A stretch of DNA of 34,324 nucleotides, taken from contig CADCTP010000309.1 of assembly GCA_902805565.1 (NCBI GenBank), positions 1 to 34,324 on the forward strand, in the 5' to 3' direction. This DNA comes from an uncultured Mycobacteriales bacterium (GTDB lineage Bacteria; Actinomycetota; Actinomycetes; Mycobacteriales; CADCTP01). A program made the position numbers and the translations under genes. Below the pieces are notes generated by a model. It saw nothing but the letters and a program-made list of their open reading frames with translations. It was not told where the DNA came from and did no database searches. Positions 18,007 through 30,705 of the stretch are shown piece by piece (within the stretch, counting starts at the first letter, position 1; every line of letters begins with the position of its first letter).

Positions 18007-19316
18007 TATTTCAGGAACCCCTCGTAGTTGCGCTGCATGAGCTGGGACTCGATCTGCTTCACGGTGTCGAGCCCCACGCCGACCATGATCAGCACCGCGG
18101 TGCCGCCGAACGGGAAGTTCTGGTTGTTCCCGTCCCCGGTCAGGCCCAGGAAGAAGTTCGGGAGGACGGCGACGATGCCCAAGTAGAGCGCCCCGGGGAA
18201 GGTGATCCGGTTGAGCACGAACGCCAGGTACTCCGCGGTGGGCCGGCCGGGGCGGATGCCCGGGATGAACCCGCCGTACTTCTTCATGTCCTCGGCCCGC
18301 TCCTCCGGGTTGAACGTGATCGACACGTAGAAGTACGTGAAGAAGACGATCAGCGCGAAGTACAGCAGGATGTGCGACCAGCTGCTCTGGTCGATCACGT
18401 AGTTCTGGATGAACCGGCGCCAGCCGCTGGTCTCGTTGTCCGACAGCTGGCTGACCAGCTGGGGCAGGTAGAGCAGCGACGAGGCGAAGATGACCGGGAT
18501 GACGCCGGCCTGGTTGACCTTCAGCGGCAGGTAGGTCGAGGTGCCGCCGTACATCCGGCGGCCGACCATGCGCTTGGCGTACTGCACCGGGATCCGGCGC
18601 TGGGCCTGCTCGACGAAGACGACCGCCGCGATGATGGCCAGGGCCAGCAGGCAGATCATCCCGAAGACGAAGCCGCCGCGGGTCTGCAGGATCCGGCCGC
18701 CCTCACCGGGGATGCGGGCCGCGATCGAGGTGAAGATGAGGATCGACATGCCGTTGCCGACGCCGCGGTCGGTGATCAGCTCACCCAGCCACATGACCAC
18801 GGCGGTGCCGGCGGTCATCGTGATCACCATGGTGACCAGCGAGAAGACGTCCTCGTTGTAGAGGACCGGCAGGTTGCAGCCCTGGAACAGCTGGTCGTTG
18901 CGGGCGAGCGCGATGATGCCCGTCGACTGCAGGATCGCCAGCCCGATGGTCAGGTAGCGGGTGTACTGCGTCAGCTTGGTCTGGCCGGACTGGCCTTCCT
19001 TCTTCAGCTGCTCGAACCGCGGGATGACCACCACCAGGAGCTGCACGATGATGCTCGCGGTGATGTACGGCATGATGCCGAGCGCGAAGACGGCCAGCTG
19101 CAGCAGAGCGCCGCCGCTGAACAGGTTGACCAGGGAGTAGAGGTCGCGAGAGGCACCCTCGCTGACCTGGTTGATGCAGCTGTTGATGTTGGCGGTCGAC
19201 ACGTTCGGCGTCGGCACGTTCGAGCCGAGCCGATACAGGGCGATGATCGCCAACGTGAACAGCAGCTTCTTGCGCAGGTCGGGCGTCCGGAAGGCGGACG
19301 CGAACGCGGAAAGCAC
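18006..19316 (-). CDS. secY: Preprotein translocase subunit SecY
   Basis: [39 protein letters not shown]...; about 10 TM segments; AGGAGGAT RBS. Confidence 0.98.
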   Translation of the reverse strand: MLSAFASAFRTPDLRKKLLFTLAIIALYRLGSNVPTPNVSTANINSCINQVSEGASRDLYSLVNLFSGGALLQLAVFALGIMPYITASIIVQLLVVVIPRFEQLKKEGQSGQTKLTQYTRYLTIGLAILQSTGIIALARNDQLFQGCNLPVLYNEDVFSLVTMVITMTAGTAVVMWLGELITDRGVGNGMSILIFTSIAARIPGEGGRILQTRGGFVFGMICLLALAIIAAVVFVEQAQRRIPVQYAKRMVGRRMYGGTSTYLPLKVNQAGVIPVIFASSLLYLPQLVSQLSDNETSGWRRFIQNYVIDQSSWSHILLYFALIVFFTYFYVSITFNPEERAEDMKKYGGFIPGIRPGRPTAEYLAFVLNRITFPGALYLGIVAVLPNFFLGLTGDGNNQNFPFGGTAVLIMVGVGLDTVKQIESQLMQRNYEGFLK

Positions 19317-19395
19317 GGATCCTCCTGCGCGCGGGGCAAGCCTGAGCGGATTGCGAACCGTACGCCGGGCACGGATCGCCAGACTGCGACTGTAA

Positions 19396-19434
19396 CAGCC
19401 GGTGGCCGGACGATCATCGCCCAGCCACCGGCTG
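19396..19434 (-). terminator. Hairpin between rplO and secY
   Basis: CAGCCGGTGGC (19396-19406) / GCCACCGGCTG (19424-19434), 11-bp perfect stem. Confidence 0.55.
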
Positions 19435-19442
19435 AATGGCTA

Positions 19443-19886
19443 CTACAGCTCGGTGACCGAGCCCCCGGCGGCGGTGATCTTCTCCCGCGCCGAGTCCGAG
19501 AACTTGTGCGCGGTCAGGTTGACCTTGACGCCGGCGAGGTCGCCGTCGCCCAGGACCTTGACCGGCGCACCCTTGCGCACCGCGCCGGCCTGGATCAGCT
19601 CGTCCACGCCGATGGTGCCGCCGTTGGGGAAGAGCTCCGCGATCCGGCCCGCGTTGACGACCTGGTACTCGACCTTGAAGCGGTTCTTGAAGCCCTTGAG
19701 CTTCGGCAGCCGCATGTGGATCGGCATCTGGCCGCCCTCGAAGCCGGCGGGCACCTGGTAGCGGGCCTTGGTGCCCTTGGTGCCGCGACCGGCCGTCTTG
19801 CCCTTGGAGCCCTCGCCGCGACCCACGCGGGTCTTGGCGGTGTGCGACCCCGGGGCCGGACGGAGGTGATGGATCTTGATCGTCAT
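19443..19886 (-). CDS. rplO: 50S ribosomal protein L15
   Basis: [42 protein letters not shown]. Confidence 0.98.
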   Translation of the reverse strand: MTIKIHHLRPAPGSHTAKTRVGRGEGSKGKTAGRGTKGTKARYQVPAGFEGGQMPIHMRLPKLKGFKNRFKVEYQVVNAGRIAELFPNGGTIGVDELIQAGAVRKGAPVKVLGDGDLAGVKVNLTAHKFSDSAREKITAAGGSVTEL

Positions 19887-19887
19887 G

Positions 19888-20070
19888 TCAGTCGACCTCC
19901 TCGACCGAGACCAGGTGGGTCACGGTCTGGACCATGCCGCGGATCTCCGGCCGGTCCTCCTTGACCACGGTGTCGTGGACCCGCTTGAGCCCGAGCGACC
20001 GCATGGTCTGGCGCTGGTTGTCCTTGGACCCGATCAGCGACCGGGTCTGCGTGACCTTGAGGCGTGCCAT
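19888..20070 (-). CDS. rpmD: 50S ribosomal protein L30
   Basis: [54 protein letters not shown]. Confidence 0.97.
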   Translation of the reverse strand: MARLKVTQTRSLIGSKDNQRQTMRSLGLKRVHDTVVKEDRPEIRGMVQTVTHLVSVEEVD

Positions 20071-20071
20071 G

Positions 20072-20674
20072 TCAGACCCCCCCGAGTGCCCGCGCCCGCA
20101 GCATGCCGGCCGGGGCCACGTCCTCCAGCGGCAGGCCGCGACGGCTCGCGACCTCCTCCGGACGGACCAGGGCCTTCAGCGCGGTGACCGTGGCGTGCAC
20201 GATGTTGATCGGGTTGTCCGAGCCGAGCGACTTGGACAGCACGTCGTGGATGCCCGCGCACTCCAGCACGGCGCGCACCGGGCCACCGGCGATGACACCG
20301 GTACCGGGGCTGGCCGGCTTCAGCAGCACGACGCCGGCCGCGGCCTCGCCCTGCACCGGGTGCGGGATCGTGCCCTGGATGCGCGGCACCTTGAAGAAGT
20401 TCTTCTTGGCCTCCTCGACACCCTTGGCGATCGCCGCGGGCACCTCCTTGGCCTTGCCGTAGCCGACCCCGACCGTGCCGTCGCCGTCGCCCACGACGAC
20501 CAGCGCGGTGAAGCTGAAGCGCCGGCCGCCCTTGACGACCTTCGCGACACGGTTGATCGCGACGACCCGCTCGACGTGCGGGGTCTTCTCCTGCGCCCCG
20601 CCCCGGCCGCCGCCGTCCCGACGGTCCCGGCGGTCCCCGCCGGCGCCCCCGCCTCGGCGCTGCTGCCCTGGCAT
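20072..20674 (-). CDS. rpsE: 30S ribosomal protein S5
   Basis: [47 protein letters not shown]; Gly/Arg-rich N-terminal extension. Confidence 0.98.
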   Translation of the reverse strand: MPGQQRRGGGAGGDRRDRRDGGGRGGAQEKTPHVERVVAINRVAKVVKGGRRFSFTALVVVGDGDGTVGVGYGKAKEVPAAIAKGVEEAKKNFFKVPRIQGTIPHPVQGEAAAGVVLLKPASPGTGVIAGGPVRAVLECAGIHDVLSKSLGSDNPINIVHATVTALKALVRPEEVASRRGLPLEDVAPAGMLRARALGGV

Positions 20675-20705
20675 CAGGCGTCCTTTCCGTAGTGGATGGT
20701 GCTCA

Positions 20706-21089
20706 TCAGAAGTCCAGGCCGTTCTCGCGGGCCGCGTCGGCGAGCGCCGCGATCCGGCCGTGGTACTTGTCGCCGCCCCGGTCGAAGACGACCGCGTTGA
20801 CCCCGGCCGCCTTGGCCCGCTCGGCCACCAGCTCGCCGACCCGCTTGGCGGCGGCGGTCTTGTCGCCGTCCACCTCCAGGCCGTACGTCGAGGCGGAGGC
20901 CAGCGTCACGCCGCGGACGTCGTCGACGACCTGGGCGTACATGTGGCGGGTGGAGCGGGTCACGACGAGGCGCGGACGCGTCTCGGTGCCGCGGATCCTC
21001 TTGCGCAGCCGGAAGTGCCGGCGCGCCCGCGACGTGCGCCGCTTCTGCGAGACCGTGCTCCCGGTCGCCTTGGTGGTCGTCATTGTCAC
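20706..21089 (-). CDS. rplR: 50S ribosomal protein L18
   Basis: [31 protein letters not shown]...[27 protein letters not shown]. Confidence 0.98.
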   Translation of the reverse strand: MTMTTTKATGSTVSQKRRTSRARRHFRLRKRIRGTETRPRLVVTRSTRHMYAQVVDDVRGVTLASASTYGLEVDGDKTAAAKRVGELVAERAKAAGVNAVVFDRGGDKYHGRIAALADAARENGLDF

Positions 21090-21625
21090 TTGCCCGTCTT
21101 CCCGGCCTTGCGGCGGATGACCTCGCCCTGGTAGCGCACGCCCTTGCCCTTGTACGGGTCGGGCTTGCGCAGCTTGCGGATCGTCGCCGCGACCTCGCCG
21201 ACCTTCTGCTTGTCGATGCCCTCGACCACGAAGCGGGTCGGGGCCTCGACGCGGAAGGTGATGCCCTCCGGCGCCGGGACCGGCACCGGGTGGCTGAAGC
21301 CGAGCGCGAACTCCAGGTCCCGGCCGCGCGCCTGGACGCGGTAGCCGGTGCCGACGATCTCCAGGGTCTTGGAGTAGCCCTGGGTCACCCCGATGACCAT
21401 GTTGTTGATGAGCGTGCGGGACAGCCCGTGCAGCGAGCGCGACTCGCGCTCGTCGTCCGGCCGGGTGACCAGGAGCGCGCCGTCATCGCCGCGCTCGACC
21501 TGGATCGGCTCCTTGACGACGTGCGAGAGCTCGCCCTTCGGACCCTTCACGACGATCTGCTGACCGCTGATGGTCACGTCCACGCCAGCGGGGACGGTGA
21601 CCGGAAGCCTGCCGATTCGAGACAT
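21086..21625 (-). CDS. rplF: 50S ribosomal protein L6
   Basis: [35 protein letters not shown]...[25 protein letters not shown]. Confidence 0.98.
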   Translation of the reverse strand: MSRIGRLPVTVPAGVDVTISGQQIVVKGPKGELSHVVKEPIQVERGDDGALLVTRPDDERESRSLHGLSRTLINNMVIGVTQGYSKTLEIVGTGYRVQARGRDLEFALGFSHPVPVPAPEGITFRVEAPTRFVVEGIDKQKVGEVAATIRKLRKPDPYKGKGVRYQGEVIRRKAGKTGK

Positions 21626-21637
21626 CGGAACCCTCCC

Positions 21638-22045
21638 CTACCAGACGTAGGCGAGGACTTCCCCGCCCATCCTGCGCTTGGTCGCCTGCCGGTCGGTCAG
21701 CAGGCCGGTGGACGTGGAGATGATCGCGACGCCGAGCCCGCCGAGCACCTTCGGCATGGCGGTGGACTTGGCGTACACCCGCAGCCCGGGCTTGGACACG
21801 CGGCGCAGGCCGGCGATCGAGCGCTCCCGGTTCGGCCCGTACTTCAGGTCGATCGACAGGAGCTTGCCCGGGGCGTCGTCGGGGGCGTCGGCCACCGACC
21901 AGCCGGCGATGTAGCCCTCCTGCTGGAGGATCTCGGCGACGTGCGCCTTGAGCTTGGAGTGCGGCATGACGACGGTGTCGTGGTACGCCGAGTTGGCGTT
22001 CCGGATGCGCGTCAGCATGTCCGCGATCGGATCGGTCATGGTCAT
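21638..22045 (-). CDS. rpsH: 30S ribosomal protein S8
   Basis: [33 protein letters not shown]...[33 protein letters not shown]. Confidence 0.98.
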   Translation of the reverse strand: MTMTDPIADMLTRIRNANSAYHDTVVMPHSKLKAHVAEILQQEGYIAGWSVADAPDDAPGKLLSIDLKYGPNRERSIAGLRRVSKPGLRVYAKSTAMPKVLGGLGVAIISTSTGLLTDRQATKRRMGGEVLAYVW

Positions 22046-22130
22046 GTGGGGCTCTTGCCTTTCTCGCCGTGGTTCCCGCCCGGGCCTGCGGCGAAGATTG
22101 CCCGGGTACGGGTGTCCCGGGAACTGCTGT

Positions 22131-22316
22131 CTACCAGCTGGACTTGGTCACACCGGGCAGCTGCCCGGCGTGCGCCATCTCCCGGACACAGATCCGGCAG
22201 AGACCGAACACGCGGAAGACCGCGCGCGGCCGGCCACAGCGCTGGCAGCGGGTGTAGCCGCGGACAGCGTACTTCGGCTTGCGGTTCGCCTTGACGACGA
22301 GCGCCTTCTTCGCCAC
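22131..22316 (-). CDS. rpsN: 30S ribosomal protein S14, type Z
   Basis: [61 protein letters not shown] from GTG 22316; shown only as part of a longer track ORF. Confidence 0.97.
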   Translation of the reverse strand: MAKKALVVKANRKPKYAVRGYTRCQRCGRPRAVFRVFGLCRICVREMAHAGQLPGVTKSSW

Positions 22317-22318
22317 GC

Positions 22319-22894
22319 CTAGTTCCTCGTCTCGGTGGTGCGGAAGGGGAACCCGAGCCGGCGGAGCAGCTCGCGTGCCTCCTCGTCGGTACGAGCGGTG
22401 GTGACGACGGTGATGTCCATCCCGCGCTGCCGGTCCACCCGGTCCATGTCGATCTCGTGGAACATCGACTGCTCGTTCAGACCGAACGTGTAGTTGCCGT
22501 TGCCGTCGAACTGCGTCGGCGACAGCCCGCGGAAGTCCCGGATACGCGGCAGCGCGATGCTCAGCAGCCGGTCCAGGAACTCCCACATCCGGTCGCCGCG
22601 GAGGGTGACCTTCGCGCCGATCGGCATGCCCTCGCGCAGCTTGAACTGCGCGATGGACTTGCGCGCCTTCTGCACGAGCGGCTTCTGGCCGGTGATCGCG
22701 GTCAGGTCGCGCACCGCGCCGTCCATCAGCTTCGCGTCCCGCGCGGCCTCGCCGACGCCCATGTTGACGACGACCTTGACCACGCCGGGGATCTGCATGA
22801 CGTTGGCGTAGTCGAACTGCTCGCGCAGTCCGGGGGCGATCTCGTCGAGGTAGCGCTGCCGCAGCCGCGGCATCGTCTTCTCGGGGGCGGTCAT
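22319..22894 (-). CDS. rplE: 50S ribosomal protein L5
   Basis: [48 protein letters not shown]... Confidence 0.98.
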   Translation of the reverse strand: MTAPEKTMPRLRQRYLDEIAPGLREQFDYANVMQIPGVVKVVVNMGVGEAARDAKLMDGAVRDLTAITGQKPLVQKARKSIAQFKLREGMPIGAKVTLRGDRMWEFLDRLLSIALPRIRDFRGLSPTQFDGNGNYTFGLNEQSMFHEIDMDRVDRQRGMDITVVTTARTDEEARELLRRLGFPFRTTETRN

Positions 22895-23223
22895 CAGATG
22901 TCCTTACCGGAACGGCGGCCCACGCGAACGCTGCGGCCGTCCTCGTCCTTGCGGAACCCGATGCGGGTCGGCTTGCCGTCCGAGTCGACCACCATCACGT
23001 TGCTCACGTGGATGGGGGCCTCCTGCGTGACGATGCCGCCGCTCTGGGCACCGCGCTGGGTGGTCGACACCCGGGTGTGCTTCTTGATCCGGTTGACCCC
23101 CTCGACCAGGACACGCTGCTCCTGGGGGTAGGCCGCGATGACCTTCCCCTTGGCGCCCTTGTCCGGTCCGGAGATCACCAGGACGGTGTCGCCCTTCTTG
23201 ACCTTCATGGACGGCCCGGCCAT
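22894..23223 (-). CDS. rplX: 50S ribosomal protein L24
   Basis: [51 protein letters not shown] overlap with rplN. Confidence 0.97.
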   Translation of the reverse strand: MAGPSMKVKKGDTVLVISGPDKGAKGKVIAAYPQEQRVLVEGVNRIKKHTRVSTTQRGAQSGGIVTQEAPIHVSNVMVVDSDGKPTRIGFRKDEDGRSVRVGRRSGKDI

Positions 23224-23591
23224 CACAACACCTCCGGGGCCAGCGAAATGATCTTCATGAAACGCTTGTCCCGCAGCTCACGGCCGACCGGGCCGAAGAT
23301 GCGGGTGCCGCGCGGCTCGTTGTCGTTCTTGATGAGCACCGCGGCGTTCTCGTCGAAGCGGATGTAGGACCCGTCCGGGCGCCGGCGCTCCTTGGAGGTC
23401 CGGACGACGACCGCCTTGACGACGTCGCCCTTCTTCACGCCGGCGCCGGGCAGCGCGTCCTTGACGGTGGCGACGATGATGTCGCCGATCCCGGCGTACC
23501 GCCGGCCCGAGCCGCCGAGCACCCGGATGCAGAGGATCTCCTTCGCACCGGTGTTGTCGGCGACCCGCAGCCGGGACTCCTGCTGGATCAC
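23223..23591 (-). CDS. rplN: 50S ribosomal protein L14
   Basis: [40 protein letters not shown] 23591 overlapping rpsQ stop. Confidence 0.97.
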   Translation of the reverse strand: MIQQESRLRVADNTGAKEILCIRVLGGSGRRYAGIGDIIVATVKDALPGAGVKKGDVVKAVVVRTSKERRRPDGSYIRFDENAAVLIKNDNEPRGTRIFGPVGRELRDKRFMKIISLAPEVL

Positions 23592-23878
23592 TTCGCCTTC
23601 TCCAGGATCTCCACGATCCGCCACCGCTTGGTGGCCGACAGCGGACGCGTCTCCATCACCAGCACGCGGTCACCGATACCGGCCGCGTTCTGCTCGTCGT
23701 GCACCTTGAGCTTGCTGGTGCGCCGGATGACCTTGCCGTAGAGCGGGTGCTTGACCCGGTCCTCGACCTGGACCACCGCGGTCTTGTCCATCTTGTCGCC
23801 CACCACGAGGCCCTCGCGGACCTTGCGGCGGCCGCGCGCGGCGACGGTCTCCGCCGCCGCGCTCGTCTGCTCGCTCAT
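23588..23878 (-). CDS. rpsQ: 30S ribosomal protein S17
   Basis: [47 protein letters not shown]. Confidence 0.97.
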   Translation of the reverse strand: MSEQTSAAAETVAARGRRKVREGLVVGDKMDKTAVVQVEDRVKHPLYGKVIRRTSKLKVHDEQNAAGIGDRVLVMETRPLSATKRWRIVEILEKAK

Positions 23879-24108
23879 GCCACACCCTCGCTCGGGGCGA
23901 CCGACAGGCCGAGCTCGCGCTCGCGCATGATCGTGTAGATCTTCGCGATGTCGCGGCGCACGGTCTGCAGCCGCCGGTTGTTGTCCAGCTGTCCGGTGGC
24001 CACCTGGAACCGGAGGTTGAACAGCTCCTCCTTCGCCTCCCGCAACCGGGAGACGAGCTCGTCGTCGGCCAGCTCACGCAGCTCGGCCGGCACGATCCCT
24101 GCCGCCAT
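23875..24108 (-). CDS. rpmC: 50S ribosomal protein L29
   Basis: [59 protein letters not shown]. Confidence 0.97.
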   Translation of the reverse strand: MAAGIVPAELRELADDELVSRLREAKEELFNLRFQVATGQLDNNRRLQTVRRDIAKIYTIMRERELGLSVAPSEGVA

Positions 24109-24527
24109 CAGACGTCACCAACCTCGCGCTTGACGAACCGGCACTTCATCGGGAGCTTGTGGATCGCGCGACGCAGCGCCTCGCGGGCGATCGGCTCCGG
24201 AACGCCGGACAGCTCGAACATGACCCGGCCCGGCTTCACGTTGGCGACCCACCACTCCGGCGAGCCCTTGCCGGAACCCATGCGGGTCTCGGCCGGCTTC
24301 TTGGTGATCGGGCGGTCCGGGTAGATGTTGATCCAGACCTTGCCGCCACGCTTGATGTGCCGGGTCATCGCGATACGCGCCGACTCGATCTGCCGGTTCG
24401 TCACGTACGCCGGCTCCAGCGCCTGGATGCCGTACTCGCCGAAGGTGACGCGGGTACCGCCCTTGGCGGCGCCGTGGCGCTCCGGGTGGTGCTGCTTGCG
24501 GTGCTTGACCCTGCGGGGGATGAGCAT
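24108..24527 (-). CDS. rplP: 50S ribosomal protein L16
   Basis: [73 protein letters not shown]. Confidence 0.98.
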   Translation of the reverse strand: MLIPRRVKHRKQHHPERHGAAKGGTRVTFGEYGIQALEPAYVTNRQIESARIAMTRHIKRGGKVWINIYPDRPITKKPAETRMGSGKGSPEWWVANVKPGRVMFELSGVPEPIAREALRRAIHKLPMKCRFVKREVGDV

Positions 24528-24530
24528 TCG

Positions 24531-25472
24531 TCAGCCCTCCGTCGTCTCGGTGCTGACAGGGGCACCGGTCTCCGCGTCCGTCGCCGGCGCGTCCACGGCC
24601 TCGGCGACGGTCGGGTCGCCGATCGGGAGCGCCGTCTCGGCGGTGGAGCCGGCCTCGACGGTGCCGACCGCGGTGTCGACCGACTCCGGGGCGACGGCCC
24701 CGTCGGTCGGCGCGGTCGCCGCGGCCCGTCCGGCCTCGGTGCTGGTGCCCGTGGTGCCGGAGGAGCCGGACCGGCGCGGGCGCTGCGGGCGCTCCCGCCG
24801 GTTGCGCTGCATGGCGGCCTCGGCAGCCTCCCGCTCGGTGCGGGTGCCGATCGCGTCGCCCTTGTAGATCCAGACCTTGACGCCGATCCGACCGAAGGTC
24901 GTCCGGGCCTCGTACTGGCCGTAGTCGATCATCGCGCGGAGCGTGTGCAGCGGCACCCGGCCCTCGCGGTAGAACTCCGACCGGGACATCTCGGCGCCAC
25001 CGAGGCGGCCGCCGCACTGGACCCGGATGCCCTTGACGCCCGGGGACTTCAGCGCCGACTGCATCGCCTTGCGCATCGCACGGCGGAAGGAGACCCGGCT
25101 GGACAGCTGCTCGGCCACGCCCTGCGCGACCAGCTGCGCGTCCGCCTCCGGGTTCTTCACCTCGAGGATGTTCAGCTGCACCTGCTTGCCGGTGAGCTTC
25201 TCCAGCTCGCCGCGGATGCGGTCGGCCTCCGCGCCGCGCCGGCCGATGACGATGCCCGGCCGGGCGGTGTGGATGTCGACGCGCACGCGGTCACGGGTGC
25301 GCTCGATCTCGACCTTCGAGATGCCGGCGCGCTCCATGCCCTTGCTCATCATCTTCCGGATGGCCACGTCTTCCTTGACGTAGTCCTTGTACAGCTTGTC
25401 CGCGTACCACCGGGACTTCCAGTCGGTCGTGATACCGAGCCGGAACCCGTGCGGGTTGACCTTCTGACCCAC
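24531..25472 (-). CDS. rpsC: 30S ribosomal protein S3 with acidic C-terminal tail
   Basis: [42 protein letters not shown]...[28 protein letters not shown]. Confidence 0.98.
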   Translation of the reverse strand: MGQKVNPHGFRLGITTDWKSRWYADKLYKDYVKEDVAIRKMMSKGMERAGISKVEIERTRDRVRVDIHTARPGIVIGRRGAEADRIRGELEKLTGKQVQLNILEVKNPEADAQLVAQGVAEQLSSRVSFRRAMRKAMQSALKSPGVKGIRVQCGGRLGGAEMSRSEFYREGRVPLHTLRAMIDYGQYEARTTFGRIGVKVWIYKGDAIGTRTEREAAEAAMQRNRRERPQRPRRSGSSGTTGTSTEAGRAAATAPTDGAVAPESVDTAVGTVEAGSTAETALPIGDPTVAEAVDAPATDAETGAPVSTETTEG

Positions 25473-26119
25473 TAGCGGGTCCCCTCCTCAGTCGTCGCGT
25501 CCGTCGTCCGGTCGGGGGCGTCGGTGCCGAGCACCTCGGTCTCGGCCGGGCTGTCCTCGCTGACCGCGGTCGCCTTCGTGGCCTTGCGGGCCTCGGGCGC
25601 CGGGGTCGTACCGGCCTCGGGCGTCGTGACCGTCGCCGCGTCCCCGGCCGGGGCCGTGGTCGCGGTGGCCTTCGTCGCCTTCGCCGCCTTGGTGGCGGTC
25701 GCCTTGGTCGCCTTCGCCGGGGCCGCCTTCTTGGCCGGCCGGTTCTGGGTCGCGGTCGCCACGCTCTCCACCTCGATGGTGATGTGGCTGGTCCGCTTGT
25801 TGATCCGGAACGCCCGGCCCTGCGCCCGCGGCCGGAACCGCTTCAGCGTCGGTCCCTCGTCCACGTACGCCACCGAGACCACCAGCGACGCCGGGTCGAG
25901 GTTCTGGTTGTGCTCGGCGTTCGCCACCGCGCTGGCCAGCACCTTGGCAACCGGCTCACTGGCGGCCTGAGGTGCGAACCGGAGCACGGACAGCGCCTCG
26001 CGCGCCTCCATGCCGCGGATGAGGTCGACGACGCGCCGGACCTTCATCGGCGTCATGCGCACGTACCGGGCGGTCGCCCGGGCGCGCCGGTCCTCGGCGA
26101 CCGCGGTGCCCTGTGCCAT
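25472..26119 (-). CDS. rplV: 50S ribosomal protein L22 with Lys/Ala/Thr-rich tail
   Basis: [59 protein letters not shown]...; tail [24 protein letters not shown]. Confidence 0.97.
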   Translation of the reverse strand: MAQGTAVAEDRRARATARYVRMTPMKVRRVVDLIRGMEAREALSVLRFAPQAASEPVAKVLASAVANAEHNQNLDPASLVVSVAYVDEGPTLKRFRPRAQGRAFRINKRTSHITIEVESVATATQNRPAKKAAPAKATKATATKAAKATKATATTAPAGDAATVTTPEAGTTPAPEARKATKATAVSEDSPAETEVLGTDAPDRTTDATTEEGTR

Positions 26120-26157
26120 CTCTCGCTACCCCTCAGTTTCCCTGGTTGCTCTGCTGG

Positions 26158-26439
26158 TCAGCCGCGACGGCTGCGGCGGTCGTCCCGGATGTGCCCCCGG
26201 AACGTGCGGGTCGGGGCGAACTCGCCGAGCTTGTGCCCGACCATGCCCTCGGTGACGAAGACCGGCACGTGCTTGCGGCCGTCGTGCACGGCGATCGTGT
26301 GCCCCAGCATGTCGGGGATGATCGTCGAGCGGCGGGACCAGGTCTTGATCACGTTCTTGGTGTTCTTCTCGTTCTGGACGTCCACCTTCTTGAGCAGGTG
26401 GTCGTCGACGAACGGGCCCTTCTTCAGGCTGCGCGGCAT
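26158..26439 (-). CDS. rpsS: 30S ribosomal protein S19
   Basis: [83 protein letters not shown]. Confidence 0.98.
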   Translation of the reverse strand: MPRSLKKGPFVDDHLLKKVDVQNEKNTKNVIKTWSRRSTIIPDMLGHTIAVHDGRKHVPVFVTEGMVGHKLGEFAPTRTFRGHIRDDRRSRRG

Positions 26440-26441
26440 GC

Positions 26442-27287
26442 TCAGCCCCTCCTGGAGTTCTTGCCGGTGCGGCGGCGGCGGACGATGAGCTTGTCGCTGG
26501 GCTTGTGCGCCCGGCGGGTCCGGCCCTCGGGCTTGCCGGCCGGGTTCACCGGGTGCCGGCCACCGGAGGTCTTGCCCTCACCGCCACCGTGCGGGTGGTC
26601 GATCGGGTTCATGGCGACACCACGGACGGAGGGGCGCTTGCCCTTCCAGCGCATGCGGCCGGCCTTGCCCCAGTTGATGTTCGACTGCTCGGCGTTGCCG
26701 ACCTCGCCGACGGTGGCGCGGCAGCGCACGTCGACGTTGCGGATCTCGCCGGACGGCATGCGCAGCTGCGCGTACGGACCGTCCTTCGCGACCAGCTGCA
26801 CGCTGCAGCCGGCGGAGCGGGCGATCTTCGCCCCGCCGCCCGGCCGCAGCTCGATCGCGTGGATCACGGTGCCGGTCGGGATGTTGCGCAGCGGCAGGTT
26901 GTTGCCCGGCTTGATGTCGGCGCCGGCGCCGCTCTCGATCCGGTCGCCCTGCTTGAGCTTCGCCGGCGCGACGATGTAGCGCTTCTCGCCGTCCGCGAAG
27001 TGCAGCAGCGCGATGCGCGCGGTGCGGTTGGGGTCGTACTCGATGTGCGCGACCTTGGCCGGCACGCCGTCCTTGTCCGCGCGGCGGAAGTCCACCAGGC
27101 GGTAGGCGCGCTTGTGCCCGCCGCCCTGGTGGCGGGTGGTGACCCGGCCGGTGTTGTTCCGGCCGCCGCGCGAGTGCAGCGGGCGGACCAGCGACTTCTC
27201 CGGCTCGTCGCGCGTGATCTCGACGAAGTCGGCGACGCTGGCCCCCCGGCGCCCCGGGGTGGTCGGCTTGTACTTGCGGATGCCCAT
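26442..27287 (-). CDS. rplB: 50S ribosomal protein L2
   Basis: [67 protein letters not shown]; start trimmed to ATG 27287. Confidence 0.98.
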   Translation of the reverse strand: MGIRKYKPTTPGRRGASVADFVEITRDEPEKSLVRPLHSRGGRNNTGRVTTRHQGGGHKRAYRLVDFRRADKDGVPAKVAHIEYDPNRTARIALLHFADGEKRYIVAPAKLKQGDRIESGAGADIKPGNNLPLRNIPTGTVIHAIELRPGGGAKIARSAGCSVQLVAKDGPYAQLRMPSGEIRNVDVRCRATVGEVGNAEQSNINWGKAGRMRWKGKRPSVRGVAMNPIDHPHGGGEGKTSGGRHPVNPAGKPEGRTRRAHKPSDKLIVRRRRTGKNSRRG

Positions 27288-27298
27288 CGTCCAGTCCC

Positions 27299-27595
27299 TC
27301 AGCTCACCGGTCCGCCGAAGATCTCGATCCGGTCGCCCGGCGCCAAGCTCACGATGGCGCGCTTGGTGTCCTTGCGGCGACCGAACCCCGACCGGGTGCG
27401 CTTGCGCTTGCCCTGCCGGTTCAGCGTGTTGACGTCGAGGACCTTCACGTTGAAGACCTGCTCGACCGCGATCTTGATCTGCGTCTTGTTGGCGTCCGGG
27501 CGGACGACGAACGTGTACTTGTTGTCGTCCAGCAGCCCGTAGCTCTTCTCCGAGATGACCGGGGCGAGCAGCACGTCCCGCGGGTCGGCGATCAC
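27299..27595 (-). CDS. rplW: 50S ribosomal protein L23
   Basis: [63 protein letters not shown]. Confidence 0.97.
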   Translation of the reverse strand: MIADPRDVLLAPVISEKSYGLLDDNKYTFVVRPDANKTQIKIAVEQVFNVKVLDVNTLNRQGKRKRTRSGFGRRKDTKRAIVSLAPGDRIEIFGGPVS

Positions 27596-28326
27596 TTGTC
27601 GTCCTCCACGTCCACGTCGACGGTCCCGTCACCCTCGGCCGGGGCGATCGACGGGACCGGCTCACCCGGGATGTCCGGGGTGCTCAGGTCCGGCTTCGCC
27701 ACGCCCTTGCCCCGGGCCAGGAACGACTCCAGGGCGGCCTTGGTGAACACCACGTCGTCGCTGACCAGCACGTCGTACGTGTTGAGCTGGCCGGCGTCGA
27801 TCAGGTGCACCGAGCCGACGTTGCGCAGGCTCTTCCAGCTCACGACGTCGTCGCGGTGCAGGACGACCAGCACCTTGCGGGAGGTGGTCGCGGCGTTCAG
27901 CGCGGCGAGGGCGGCCTTGGTGGAGGGCTGGTCGCCCTCGGAGAACACGTCGATGACGTGCACCCGGCCCTCGCGGGCCCGGTCGGACAGCGCCCCGCGC
28001 AGCGCGGCGGCCTTCATCTTCTTGGGCGTGCGCTGGCTGTAGTCGCGCGGCGTGGGGCCGTGCACGACGCCACCGCCGGCGAACTGCGGCGCGCGGATCG
28101 AGCCCTGACGGGCCCGGCCGGTGCCCTTCTGCCGGTACGGCTTCTTGCCGCCACCGGAAACCTCGCCGCGGCTCTTGGTGTCGTGCGTGCCCTGCCGGGC
28201 GGCGGCCTGCTGGGCCACCACGACCTGGTGCATCAGCGCCAGGTTCGCCTGCACGTCGAAGACCTCGGCCGGCAGCTCGACGGTGCCGTTGGTGCCCTCA
28301 GCGGTACGGACGTCGACGGTCGTCAT
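27592..28326 (-). CDS. rplD: 50S ribosomal protein L4
   Basis: [51 protein letters not shown] 28326 overlaps rplC stop (GTG 28329 alternative). Confidence 0.97.
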   Translation of the reverse strand: MTTVDVRTAEGTNGTVELPAEVFDVQANLALMHQVVVAQQAAARQGTHDTKSRGEVSGGGKKPYRQKGTGRARQGSIRAPQFAGGGVVHGPTPRDYSQRTPKKMKAAALRGALSDRAREGRVHVIDVFSEGDQPSTKAALAALNAATTSRKVLVVLHRDDVVSWKSLRNVGSVHLIDAGQLNTYDVLVSDDVVFTKAALESFLARGKGVAKPDLSTPDIPGEPVPSIAPAEGDGTVDVDVEDDK

Positions 28327-29009
28327 CACTCACCTCCGGTGGGGGTCTCAGCGGGCATCGGACGCTTGACGGCGTTGCGGACGAGCAGCAGCCCGCCCTT
28401 CGGGCCGGGGACGGCGCCCTTGATGAGCAGCAGGCCCTTCTCGACGTCCACGCCGTGCACGGTCAGGTTCATGACCGTGGTGCGGGCGTGGCCCATCCGG
28501 CCGGCCATCCGCAGGCCCTTGAAGACCCGGCCCGGGGTGGCGCAGCCGCCGATGGAGCCCGGCGAGCGGTGCTTGCGCTGGGTGCCGTGCGAGGCGCCCA
28601 GGCCCTTGAAGCCGTGACGCTTCATGACACCCGCGGTGCCCTTGCCCTTGCTGGTGCCGACGACGTCGACCACGGTGCCGGCCGCGAAGACGTCCGGGCC
28701 GACCTCCTGACCGACGGTGTAGCCGGCGGCCGCGTCGGTGCGCAGCTCGACCAGGTGACGGCGCGGGGTGACGCCCGCCTCGCGGTAGTGGCCGGCGACC
28801 GGCTTGGTCACCTTCCGCGGATCGATCGACCCGAACGCGAGCTGGACCGCGGAGTAGCCGTCCTTGTCCGGCGTGCGGACCTGGGTGACCACGCACGGCC
28901 CGGCCTTGACGACGGTGACCGGGATGATCCGGTTGCGCTCGTCGAAGACCTGGGTCATGCCCAGCTTCTCGCCCAGGACGCCGCGGACGGCGCGGTTCTC
29001 GGTTGGCAT
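28326..29009 (-). CDS. rplC: 50S ribosomal protein L3
   Basis: [38 protein letters not shown]...[32 protein letters not shown]. Confidence 0.98.
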   Translation of the reverse strand: MPTENRAVRGVLGEKLGMTQVFDERNRIIPVTVVKAGPCVVTQVRTPDKDGYSAVQLAFGSIDPRKVTKPVAGHYREAGVTPRRHLVELRTDAAAGYTVGQEVGPDVFAAGTVVDVVGTSKGKGTAGVMKRHGFKGLGASHGTQRKHRSPGSIGGCATPGRVFKGLRMAGRMGHARTTVMNLTVHGVDVEKGLLLIKGAVPGPKGGLLLVRNAVKRPMPAETPTGGE

Positions 29010-29019
29010 CTCCTGATCC

Positions 29020-29325
29020 CTACTGGATGTTGACGTCGACGCTGGCGGGCAGGTCGATGCGCATCAGCGCGTCGACCGTCTTCGGCGTCGGGTCGAGGAT
29101 GTCGATGAGGCGCTTGTGCGTGCGCATCTCGAAGTGCTCGCGGCTGTCCTTGTACTTGTGCGGCGAGCGGATGACGCAGTACACGTTCTTCTCGGTGGGC
29201 AGCGGCACCGGGCCGACCACCCGCGCCCCGGTACGCGTGACGGTGTCGACGATCTTGCGCGCGGACGCGTCGATCGCCTCGTGGTCGTAGGCCTTGAGCC
29301 GGATGCGGATCTTCTGTCCCGCCAT
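29020..29325 (-). CDS. rpsJ: 30S ribosomal protein S10
   Basis: [76 protein letters not shown]; start trimmed to ATG 29325. Confidence 0.98.
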   Translation of the reverse strand: MAGQKIRIRLKAYDHEAIDASARKIVDTVTRTGARVVGPVPLPTEKNVYCVIRSPHKYKDSREHFEMRTHKRLIDILDPTPKTVDALMRIDLPASVDVNIQ

Positions 29326-29375
29326 CGTGTGTTCTCGTCCTCTGCTGCCGCTGCGTGGGTGGAGCCGTTTCACGG

Positions 29376-29408
29376 GCCGGTGGCCGGATCAGCGATCCGG
29401 CCACCGGC
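29376..29408 (-). terminator. Perfect 15-bp hairpin between tuf and rpsJ
   Basis: GCCGGTGGCCGGATC-AGC-GATCCGGCCACCGGC immediately after the tuf stop. Confidence 0.75.
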
Positions 29409-29414
29409 TGCGCA

Positions 29415-30611
<1,197 letters not shown>

Positions 30612-30705
30612 TGTGGGTCCTCCTGGACTGCTCGTGCCCTGCGTCTGGATGCTGGTCTGAGGTGGTGCTGTCGGGCGCGGGGGGCCGGCCCCCGGCCAGG
30701 TGGTG

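Noticed and set aside
30680-30693. GGGGGCCGGCCCCC palindrome in the fusA-tuf gap as a terminator
   Set aside because: Self-complementary without a proper loop; only a weak 5-bp stem with 4-nt loop, common by chance at this GC content
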